From Brugia malayi (Eukaryota; Nematoda; Chromadorea; Rhabditida; Onchocercidae), in the NCBI RefSeq assembly GCF_000002995.4, contig NW_025062479.1, forward strand, positions 4,680,221-4,744,220: a stretch of 64,000 nucleotides of DNA, in the 5' to 3' direction. Below, piece by piece: positions 54,593-64,000 of this stretch (position 1 is its first letter; the number at the start of each line of letters is the position of its first letter). The notes beneath the pieces are model-generated. The model was not told where the DNA came from and did not search any database. It saw nothing but the letters and a program-made list of their open reading frames with translations. A program made the translations under genes and the position numbers.

Positions 54593-56752
54593 TCTTATAC
54601 TTTTCTTCGTCACATTATTCTAACATCTGGATGCAGACGGATTCCGGAATTGCAGTAGATTCTGATTTTAAGCAATTGATGGAGTGAAGGACGTCTGATT
54701 CAGTAAATTATTATCGTCACTGCATTCAAAAGCAGCGCATTTCTGTATCCTACTTATACTATTGGCACTGGAATTTGCAAAAGGCACTTTCAGCGTATTT
54801 TTTCTTCGCTTTCTAGTTTACGTGAAGAAAAAACAACGGAGGTTGTTGAACATTTCATCAGGAGAAAGTGAATCGGTTAGAAGTTTCTATTTGGAGATTT
54901 CACAAATCTAATCCAACTGAACTATTAATGATCCAGACATATTTATGACCACATCGAGGAAATCCAATTTACAAGAATAGATCCTCTCCAGTCGTCCTCT
55001 AACAAGTTATCCAATGACTAGAGTTTCTACAATGGAGAACTTCGATTTGGGGTTCAAAGTTTTCTCTCAGTCAATAACATTCAGTCCGACTCCTTGTAAA
55101 CTTTCTTTTTTGACTATTCTATCGGCCAGTTTCCGCGGTGTAAGGGTTTCTTATTACTCTTCCTTTTTCGCTCTCCTTTCCTTCCTGTAGTTTCCTCTCT
55201 ATTATTCGACCACCTCGAGATAGAAGCACTCCATTCATCATCGGTTTCATTTCTTGTATTTCTTTTTTAACAAACACCGCCTTTACCATCATTCGCTTAG
55301 AAAGTACGTGTGTCCATATGTCCAAAGCAATAGAATTTATCGTTTTCCAACTCATCTCAGGGAACTCTACGTATAATGTCAATTACATAGATGACAACCG
55401 AGAGGAAGACATCCAGAAAAGCTTGTTTATTTTCAAATTTTTGAAAATGAAATCAAATACTGGATAAAACCTGCACTCTTTAGTAGGTTAAAAATTACTT
55501 CTAACGAAACTTAATTTTGACAGTTATTTTGAACTTTCGGCCTGAAACTTTTGCGGAAGAAACCTCCTTGTTTAATAGATGATTGAATGATTAATGTTAC
55601 TCAGAGAAAACGAAACTGTGATATAGCTTTACTGCTACTATTAGTTTGCAAGAATAGATTGATTACCTTTACAAAACATCCTCCACGAGTGAGCTGAACT
55701 GACAACAGATCGTTAAGAATACAAATGAAGTAGTGAAGGTGCGCAAAATCGCTGTAGGCTCATTATTCAGTAACTTAAATGCATTCGCATGTTAGCTATT
55801 TGTATATGTGTGCATGTATGCGTGTGTCTCGTTTAACGAACTCCCGTTGCTCTCATTGAAACACTGAGTACACAAAAGCAGCAATTTAAAACTTACGATG
55901 AAGACACGCACGTACTACATACGTTTTTCACTGACAACGATCTGTGGGACAACGTAATGTTCGCTCCATCACAATAGCAATATTGATGCACTGTTAGCTA
56001 TGTGTGTGGATGGAGCTTGTTTTTGTCTGTTTCTCCTTACGTCCGTCATTTTGGCTGGCTCTTAGCCAACATTCGTCACGTGCAGATGGCATGATAGGCA
56101 AGTAGAATGATATGGATAGAGCAGGCGAGGAGCCAAGGAACCACGACCAACTGCTGAGACGCCTCCGCATAGACACACACGAAAGGACAGACAGACAAGC
56201 AGACGGGGAGACAGACGTTCAGTACGTCTGTCAGCATCATATGTGCGTTTTAGGACGGGTATCAATCAGTGCAGTGGTTTGTGCAAGTCTGAATGAATTG
56301 CAGTGCAATGCATCACCCTCCTCTGACGATATGATGGTATAAGAGGGATCCCCATCCCACCTTATGGCATTAACTCTTTCCTATTTTTCGCCGTACGATC
56401 GCCCACTGGCCTTGTCGCCGATACCTGATATCCGTTCCTCCTCGCCATCATTTTATCTCCAATCATTATTTATTGTTAATTAAGAGAAGTAGTATAGCAG
56501 TTACTTCTCTTGGGAAACAAGGATTCACAGATGGTACTTAGTATATGAAGTATGATCATGACAAGTTGGGATAACTCTATACTGTCATACCTCTCAGTGT
56601 CCCTGAAATAATCCCTCCTTATGACATGACTGATATATATGTATATGATCAGCTTGGAGGATTGCGTGAACAAACGGTCTAGTGTGAGCTGTTACTGTCC
56701 CTCCGATACCGGTGCAAATAACCCCAACAATCTCATCCACCTCATATTTCCT

Positions 56753-56775
56753 CCCTCTCTCTCTCTCTTCTTTCT
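56753..56775. repeat. TC-rich simple repeat
   Basis: CCCTCTCTCTCTCTCTTC within a longer pyrimidine-rich segment of the gene desert. Simple repeat, no function inferred. Confidence 0.8.
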
Positions 56776-59221
56776 CCTCGAGTTCAGATCTCTTGAGTGT
56801 CTGCAATCACCTTTTATGCAGCAGTGTTATGCCGCTCATTGCAGTTTTAATCGTGTCTGATAACGATATTATCCATCCTATCTTCGATACTTTTACGTTT
56901 AATATATGCATATAAAATAAAAATGATTTCTTCGCTTATAAGAAGTAAGGAGTGATAAGTGTCTCTGTACATTATTACAATAATTGCAAATCCTTTTGAA
57001 ACATCCTTTTTCTGATCCTTTTTCCTTTTTCAAATCCTTTCTCTGAATAGGTAATTATAATTCCAGGAGGAGTTGAAATGCTCTTTATCCCATTTTTTCT
57101 TCCCATCGCAATTCATGCAATGGAAGCTTCTCAAAGTTTTTTGAATCGACATTCAAGCTGAATATTAATTTCGAGGCGATTACGTCAACTTGTTTTGTTT
57201 CTTCCATTTCTCGTTTCTGCTGCAAACATGACGTGTTAAGGTATAAATTCACGAAGATCTACCATTAGATACCAAATGATAATATCCCTGTCCATTCTTT
57301 CATTATTTCGATCGGTTTTTGACAGTGAAAGTTCAGTGCACATTTACCAGACATCTTTTTTTATGCTTGTTATACTGGCAGCGTTCTGGATAACTGTATG
57401 GAAGATTTGCATATCATTTCGCTAGGAATTATGAAATTTTAGAAAAGTCTAAATAATATATTTTATCATGTTTCTTTATTGTATTTCTCTATAAAATGAA
57501 AATAGAAATTATGTATCAGAAAAAGCCTGGTGTTTTCAAGTTTTGCCGCTTTATACATATAAAGAGATTATTTTCCGTAATTCTAGGAGAGCCAAGTTTT
57601 AACACTGAGGTAATACTCCGCGCTGTACCAGTAAAAAATCTTATTTTCTCCTATTTCTGCAGCGAATTTAAGTGGAAATTACTGAAATGTAAATAATTTC
57701 ATAGTGCAAATTATAAAGGTTTGGGCACTTTTAAAATCATTGTTGTAATGTACAGAAAACTTTTATCGTTTAGCGAGTCATTTTAGTTTTGAACAGGTCA
57801 TTGTACCATTGCGAGCTCACCAGTTTTGAAATATGTAGACAATATCTTGTGTTGCATGCAAAGCAGTCATACATATTTCATTCACACCTTTGCTAAAGCT
57901 TATCATATTGTATCTCCAATTTGATCTTAATAATATACTTCTTGTCTTGAGCTAAAAGAGTTTTTGATTTGGTTTCTCTAATGTTTTAGGTTTCCCCTCG
58001 GAGTCCTTTAACTACTTCCTTTAATTTCCCTTCAAAATCTCTGGAGAATGTTATATAAATTAGCTAAATTATAATCTGTTTTTGCAATGAAATTGTGATG
58101 CATCAAAACGTTGCTAAATCCCTTTGTGTGTCATAGCTGATTCAGTTCCTAGTGGTAACACTCTTTCTACCCCGCTTTGCATTCAGTGCTTGACCTCGAG
58201 TTGTTCATTGTTCAATGAAACGAACAAAGTTTTCACTGTTGTGGTCACTGGGAAACGTGAAATGTTCTTTGCTCCTTTCCTATCTATTTCTAGTTGTTTC
58301 TAAATCACAAAATCGTCGGAAAATATTAAACAATTTTCCATTCGTGAAACTTGGTTTTAGGTTAATCTCAGTAAGTGATGTCAAAGAGGAAGAGTAATTT
58401 TGTCCTGGATTAATAGAGAGAACATTCATTATATCTTAAAAATAGTTTATTATGTCAAAAAAAGACACTGTTTGAAATTACTTGTGCTGATACTGATTTT
58501 ATTGTTTCATTCTTGTACATTGTGATAATGATCTAACTTTTACGACGTCAACATATTTGATCACTTAGTTGAGGATGAAGTTTTATCCCATACTTCATGT
58601 GGCACTTTTCCGTTTTCTACAAGCTTCCTCTCTTTCATACCTTGTTCTGACTGTATAAGAAAGAGAAACAAATATGAACGGATTAGTGAATTCCGATCTC
58701 ACATTTAATTACACCTTTCTGGAAGAGGGAAGTGGACTTGAATTGAAGATATGAGGAAGTGTATTAGCATATCTTATTGAAGGTGGGGGGAAAATTTGTT
58801 TGAATATTCTTCCTTATTAGCATTAACAATCATTTGTTTGAGATGGGTTATATGTTCCAGATTTTTCTCCTGAAGTAATTTCATCTTTTAATTACATACT
58901 TATAAATACATACCACTTTGTTTAGAAGTTTGAGTATGATTGGACCTTGCTAGTGTTGTACAGGGAAACAAGTTTTAAGATTTGCGTGAGTGTTCCTTAT
59001 TCTGTTACTTTCTGAAAATTTAACCTCGTGAGTTGGGTAGGGAAAAATCTTTTTGTTATCAGCTCAGAATTAAATGTAGGAAATTGCATGTTTGGACATC
59101 GTAACTTAGGGTACTTTTATTGTTGGTATAAGAAGAAATTGGATGGAATGCTAAAAAATGATAAGCGGAAATGTTGTTTTAGTTGAAAGCTGTAAGTTTC
59201 TGTAACGAGATTTTTTTATTT

Positions 59222-59299
59222 CAGAATTGAGATAAGATAAAATGTTTGGAAGAAAGAAAATTCGATCTCATAGATGGTTATTGATGTAAGAATCTAGCG
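59222..59299 (+). promoter_or_regulatory. FNIP 5' leader: trans-splice acceptor and small upstream ORF
   Basis: A strong acceptor, TTTTTTATTTCAG, ends at 59224. The leader of about 75 bases that would follow contains a 15-codon upstream reading frame (59242-59289, MFGRKKIRSHRWLLM, stop TAA) that closes 10 bases before the main ATG at 59300. If this leader is real, the small frame could lower translation of FNIP. An AG at 59297, two bases before the main ATG, could be an alternative acceptor that removes it. Confidence 0.45.
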
Positions 59300-62200
59300 A
59301 TGTTGAAAAGCGTTTTCCCAAGAAGATCAAAAAAACGACCACTTGAACATGTCACTAATGATAGTGGCAATTTTTTAAACAAAGCAGATGGAGAAGATGA
59401 AGTGATCAATAAGTTTTGGTTAGCAAACTTCATGAAAATATATCTGCTTGATCATCTGAGATTAAGGTACGGTATTTTGAGCAGGTTTTGGGGATGCTGT
59501 TACAATTAAGATTAAGAAAACAGAATAATGTACTTTCCTTCCTACTTCCTCTACTTCTTCTCGGAATATCTGTTAGACTGAATTGATCCTCCTTTATAGT
59601 TATTTATTTTGATGTAGAAATAATGAGATATTACCGAAAATCTACTAATTTAGTTTTTGTCACGATAAAAAGCTTAGTAAAGAATCACTACGACTGGTTA
59701 TTTTGGCTGAAAGTGAACGGCGGCTGTTGTTCGATAGCGAAACTGTTTTGCCGGTGAATACGCCTGATATCCCGGCTAAAACACCACTTTCAAACTGTGG
59801 TCGGTTTCGGGTAAATTATGAATTTCTTTCAGAATACATACGTACTTTCGTGGGTTTAAAAAGAAGACCAGCATATTTCAGTTTTATGGGAGAAGTTGTT
59901 ATTGGCTGTATCTGTTCTGATGAGGATTCAGTGGATGTCGATATTGTTGTTAGCATTCATTTAAGAAAAAGTCATTTTCGATAGAAACTTATATGAAACG
60001 ATGATGTTACCGAAAGTTTTCAGTTTCTAAGACATCGTCCAGATGTTCCCTGTATTGGACAAATGATATTTGGCTCGCTGTCCACAACAAAAAATGAATC
60101 TTTCAAAATACATTCTTTAAGGTAGTTTTCACCTGTTAAAATTATACAGTCTACAGATTTCACCTGTTAAAATTAGCGTAACATCCTCTCATCTCATGGA
60201 GAGTGACGTTGCTTTTGCAAGCTTTGATGTGATCAGCTGTCAGAATGATTTGTACATGCAGACATATCCGGTGCAAACAGGAAGTAGATGGATTAATAGA
60301 AAAAGCCTTGGTGATCTAGGTAGGAAAATGTAGGTATAGTGCTGCAAGAAATTCATTGTTTTTGAATTTTTGACAGAATAGTATACTGTATGTGTATAAG
60401 AATTTATTTGTTACTTTTGCTGGGTTTTCCTGTACTACTAACGATTCATTCTGCTAGCGATTAGTTTCGAAAGGATAAAAATCCTTTTAAATTTTTGAAA
60501 AATAGTGAGGGCGAGTTTTACGTTATCGCTGGCCAGATTTTCTTCTCTTTTAAATCCTTGGTTTTATACGTTTCATATTTCATAGAATAGAATGACATAA
60601 GAGTAGAGTTTTCAGAACTTTTTTTTTTCAGTGGTAGTAAACAAGTTATGGTAAGTCGCATTATTTCAGTCCCGAAAATGGCAGGACAATCAAACAGGTA
60701 TCACTTTAATATCATAGTGCCATAAGTGTTTTTGTTTTTATATTTGCAGTTCATTTGCCAAATCATCTGATTTCGACCTGCCCACTGCTGCGACTTTATT
60801 ATTTTACTTCTCAGTTCCAAAATTGAGAGGATTGGTAATTCAGATTTTTTATTCTGAATTTAATCGAATATATGGATTTTCACAGAATTAAGTGTTGAGG
60901 ATTTATCTGCATTAATTCTTTTAGCTACAACAAAATACCCGTTGGTAGTACTAGTAGTGCTGATTCGGAAAGCACTTATTCAACAGTTTGCTCACTGGAA
61001 GGATTGCGCAGTCGACCACATTACAGCTCACAATTGACTGATCCTCCTGAAGGTTTCACTTAATATTTCTTGAAATCACTGTTGTTTTAGTTTTACTGTT
61101 TTAAAACAATACATTTACATTGATGCAAAAAAATTATATAGATATACAAACGAATACATCACAAAGACTAATGACATTCCAGTTTGGACTACCAGCGATC
61201 GTTCAGTTGTTGACATGTTAAGCTTTTTTCAAAATTACCTCCGTTTATGTAACTTTATTTTCGTTTATATGACTCACTCTATAATTTTGAAACACTCCAT
61301 ATCTGGTGACTATGTACCCTGATTTTCTCGATGAAATTTATATGCAACAGTTGAATTACTGAAAGACGCATGTAAAATTTGTTTCTAGAATATAGTAGAA
61401 TTGAATTTTTTGTAGGTTTTATCCGAGTGCGGGATGCTTTCTTACAATTGGACACCGAAGAAGGAAGTATAAAGCCTTGCCGGTCTTTCTCACCTAGTCG
61501 TCTTTCCCGGTATCGTCGTATGCAACTTGCACAGCGGGGCAATTTATGTGATGAAAGTAAAATATTTGCATTTTCCGAAGCTTCATCAGTAGTTTCATAT
61601 GACTAATACCCATAAAATCTAATAGAAGAGGTTAACTGAGAACATTTTAACTGATAGAATAAGAGTCATTCCAAAAGTAATACTCCCTGATTAAAATAAA
61701 ATATTAACTGCTATCATTTTTTCATGCCGTGATTTATGGTGTTTCCCCCTTTCTACCTTTAATGGGGCTTAAGATGGGGAAAAGTTGGTGTTTTGAGTAA
61801 TTTTGGATTGAAGAAATCGTAAAAAATAAGTGTTGTTTCGGATTTTATTGAGCTTGCAATAAGTCATTAGAACTTTTTATGAAATTCTTAATTTATTAAA
61901 CTTTTTATGAAATTCTTAATTTTTTCAGTTTTGCTTAAAAAAGGAGATACTATTATTTTCAAGAATAACTGTAAATAAACTATTGTAGACTACTATTCAA
62001 GGTGTTCAATATTACATTTTGTGGTATCTTCTGTTATGTCCAGTAACTTCAGGATAATGCATTTTGTGTCTGTCTTTCATTGACGATTCCCTTACTTATC
62101 TGTAAGGAATCGTCAATGAACTCAAGATTCACTGTATACACTCAAGATTCTCAAGTATACATAAAGTCTTCAGAAACTTCTCCATATCTTGTAAGTCTCC

Positions 62201-64000
62201 ATTACTGAAGTTGAGATTAACATAATCCAAAAGTTCATTACTAAAATCAAAGATTTTATTGTCGCTTTTTTTTAAAGACAATAAGCGATTTATAGCGAAC
62301 ATTCATTTTCCCAAAGTTGCACAAAGTTACATTAGCAGGGTTTCTTGATGCATAAACTATGAAACAATTCATTTCCGAAATTGATGCACTTCATTCCATT
62401 CGTCACTTTTGACTTCATTAAGTGTTCTCCAATTTGTACGTTAGGCATTACCTTTTATTTGATTTCTTGTTTTATGTTTGAGAACATTTGTCGTCAGGCG
62501 ACTTTACAGTGTAATACCTTTTTCATTCCTGTAAAATTCTTTAGTTCCTTGATTTTTTGAGATGATATTTTTTTTCTGTTGATTTTAATATGGATGGAAG
62601 ATCTCTTTTTCATCTCTGTGATATCAGGGTCTGCCTTAATACCGGCCAGAGCATAATGAGAAAAAAAAGTAGCACTAAATCGTTTTTTTCTTCTCTAAAC
62701 GGTAGTGTCTGTTGTATCAAAACCAAAAATCAGTGGTCTGCAAGATGAAGGAAAATTATTCAAATAGAAGGTATTAATGATTCGTAGTACGGATGCTTTA
62801 TGATATTGGGTACCGGAAAAAAAGTTCCAAAAAAATTTTAAAAATTAGGTTTAAAATCAACGTGAAGAAATGCAAATATGCCTTCCCATAAATGTGCTGG
62901 ATTTATCTTAATTAAAACTAAGGTGGAAATAAAAAAAATTCAGAGTAGATGTGCACTTTTTTGTGAATATATGGCAAGGGATTCAAGAAAAGTAAGGTAT
63001 TAAGAAATAACAAATCTGGTTGTATTGAAATTATTACCAAAATTGTTTTATCCATTATGGAGTTGCTTATCTTCCACAGAAGAAATACTGTTAAGAGTTT
63101 CTGTTCTGTAATTAATTAGAGATACTTTTCTAACTCCCAAAATTTGACAATTTCCCACTGCGTTTTGCTGTTACTGTAGTAATTATTATTGCTGTGATTC
63201 ATATTTAAGCAATAATTAAACTGTCTTTCAGATAATTCCGGTCGTTGGTGCATGCGAAGTCGTTTGAGTAGTTGTAGTTCAATAGCAGACGAAGAATCGA
63301 GACAGATCGCAATTGGAGTTCTATTTCGGTGAATTTTTTTCAGTACTTTGTTCTCCACACATGACTTTATGCAAGCAGCCTGGAACTCTGGTTGAAATGA
63401 TGGAAAAGTGGTAGGAAGCTAACCTGTACTCCCCAGACAAAATTTTATGCTGACTTATAAAACGACCAATTCGTAGTACTCTCGTCTTGGCCATCATGAA
63501 ACTTTATATGTATATGAGATATCGTATTTCATATATTGCTTGTCATGCGTTGGAATAGCCCAGTTTTCAAATTACCGAACAAGAGTTCCGGTGAATGGTT
63601 TTATTTCCATGTATTGTCTTTTCCAGAGAAGAAGAGAAACAGTTTTTGCTTTGCCATATTCCTCTTATTGAAATTGAAATCATTAAACTGGAAGCTCAAA
63701 TTCTGAAAGCAACACTTTCTCGCACCCGTTTTTTGCATTTATTATTTGAGGTTGGTTTGGTGCATGTATTTCTCATATTTGAAAATTTGTGCTGTTATAG
63801 GTTTGGTTCCGCTAAGATGACCCTAAATGTTTGCTGAGATGACTTTCAATGTTAAGTTCGTCATTATTTTATATTTGTTTAAATACGGACTTATTAAGTT
63901 TTTGCAGAAATATATAGTACGTAGTTTTGATTATTTGCAGGCGTGGTTAGAATTTGTACATAATGTTTGTCTGTTGTACAATTCATACAGGTTTCGTTCT
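59300..64000 (+). CDS. FNIP: Folliculin-interacting protein (FNIP), 5' part, runs off the window
   Basis: Partner of folliculin in nutrient signalling through Rag GTPases and AMPK; DENN-like fold. Exons seen: 59300-59466, 59678-59810, 60024-60121, 60150-60319, 60670-60697, 60750-60834, 60925-61052, 61416-61556, 63232-63328, 63627-63750, 63941-63990. Family landmarks: SVFPRRSKKR near the start, LRLVILAESERRLLFDSE (like [20 protein letters not shown]), CIGQMIFGSLSTTKNESFKI, SRQIAIGVLFR (like KKKIAIGVIFSL), and EEEKQFLLCHIPLIEIEI followed by a helical stretch. The junction 60121/60150 leaves a 28-base intron, and the phase between 60834 and 60925 does not close, so that part of the model (serine-rich and poorly conserved) needs transcripts. 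The C-terminal half lies beyond 64000. Not obviously broken otherwise. Confidence 0.85.
60127..60175 (+). repeat. Short tandem duplication at an FNIP splice junction
   Basis: TTTCACCTGTTAAAATTA occurs at 60127-60144 and again at 60158-60175, a 31-base period. The first copy lies in the apparent 28-base intron and the second in the following exon, so the duplication has reshaped an intron-exon boundary. Confidence 0.85.
61557..63231 (+). other. Large FNIP intron with several small repeats
   Basis: A 1.7-kb intron, the longest in the gene. It holds a 28-base-period direct repeat (61871-61922, AACTTTTTATGAAATTCTTA twice), a strong hairpin (62076-62120), and a doubled ACTCAAGATTC (about 62121-62152). 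I found no exon in it, although the matching part of FNIP is variable and a small exon could be missed. Confidence 0.55.
62076..62120. repeat. Hairpin in an FNIP intron: 19-bp stem, 6-base loop
   Basis: TTCATTGACGATTCCCTTAC, loop TTATCT, then GTAAGGAATCGTCAATGAA. The arms are fully complementary except for one bulged C. This is far stronger than expected by chance at this AT content. It is too short for a normal microRNA precursor unless flanks add pairing; a foldback element or small structured RNA is possible. Confidence 0.85.

Larger units (their letters stand above)
50248..59299. other. Gene desert between GRP94 and FNIP
   Basis: About 9 kb in which I can support no coding exon. It starts with the GRP94 3'UTR. 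Open frames are short, lack splice-linked partners and look like chance. Features present are poly(T) runs (52447-52474, 53422-53444), a poly(A) run (53013-53027), an imperfect direct duplication (54342-54592), an AC microsatellite (54186-54207) and a TC run (about 56753-56775). The right end probably holds the FNIP promoter, and a strong acceptor at 59224 marks a likely trans-splice site. Confidence 0.5.

Noticed and set aside
50248..59299. Search for tRNA, snRNA or small protein genes in the desert
   Set aside because: No convincing tRNA arms, Sm sites or conserved frames were seen by eye. A covariance-model scan could overturn this.

Overview
This window is nuclear DNA of an AT-rich nematode, most likely a filarial or other spirurid worm. 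All the genes are eukaryotic and split into many small exons. Introns usually end in TTTCAG or TTTTAG, several first exons sit just downstream of a strong acceptor-like site (as expected for spliced-leader trans-splicing), and the proteins are close to animal orthologues. I cannot fix genus or species from sequence alone. I see no prokaryotic operon, CRISPR array, virus, intact transposon, rRNA or tRNA. | Layout: (1) 0.1-2.4 kb, + strand, mitochondrial seryl-tRNA synthetase. (2) 3.8-6.1 kb, - strand, Golgi GDP-fucose transporter. (3) 6.7-8.3 kb, - strand, PLP homeostasis protein (YggS/PLPBP). (4) 8.8-13.8 kb, + strand, spliceosomal DEAD-box helicase DDX46/Prp5. (5) 14.6-18.1 kb, + strand, parvin (PAT-6). 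(6) 18.2-20.9 kb, - strand, mitochondrial Glu-tRNA(Gln) amidotransferase subunit A, tail to tail with parvin. (7) 22.6-25.9 kb, + strand, TM9SF3. (8) 26-33.4 kb, a long non-coding stretch leading into a GATA-type transcription factor (33.4-36.3 kb, +). (9) 39.9-43.1 kb, - strand, signal peptide peptidase with two possible first exons. (10) 45.4-50.2 kb, + strand, endoplasmin (GRP94), head to head with signal peptide peptidase. (11) 50.2-59.2 kb, a gene desert with simple repeats. (12) 59.3 kb to the right edge, + strand, folliculin-interacting protein, cut off by the window. | Themes: two genes serve mitochondrial aminoacyl-tRNA supply (SARS2, GatA), and two adjacent divergent genes serve ER quality control (signal peptide peptidase, GRP94). 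The gene set fits C. elegans chromosome IV as I remember it (pat-6, enpl-1 next to imp-2, the GatA gene, egl-18/elt-6), so the window probably samples an old nematode linkage group. For ten genes the exon chains below were built by hand; reading phase is consistent at every junction and there is no internal stop, except where an entry says otherwise. | I found no wholly new biological system. The most notable points are: a dead, frame-preserving copy of a parvin exon whose splice donor is lost; a well-supported GC-AG intron in DDX46 and a possible second in GRP94; two alternative N-termini for signal peptide peptidase; a GRP94 ending in HSEL; a short tRNA-binding arm in the mitochondrial SerRS; a TVGR variant of a DEAD-box motif; a 28-nt apparent intron next to a small duplication in FNIP; and strong hairpins in the DDX46 and FNIP introns.
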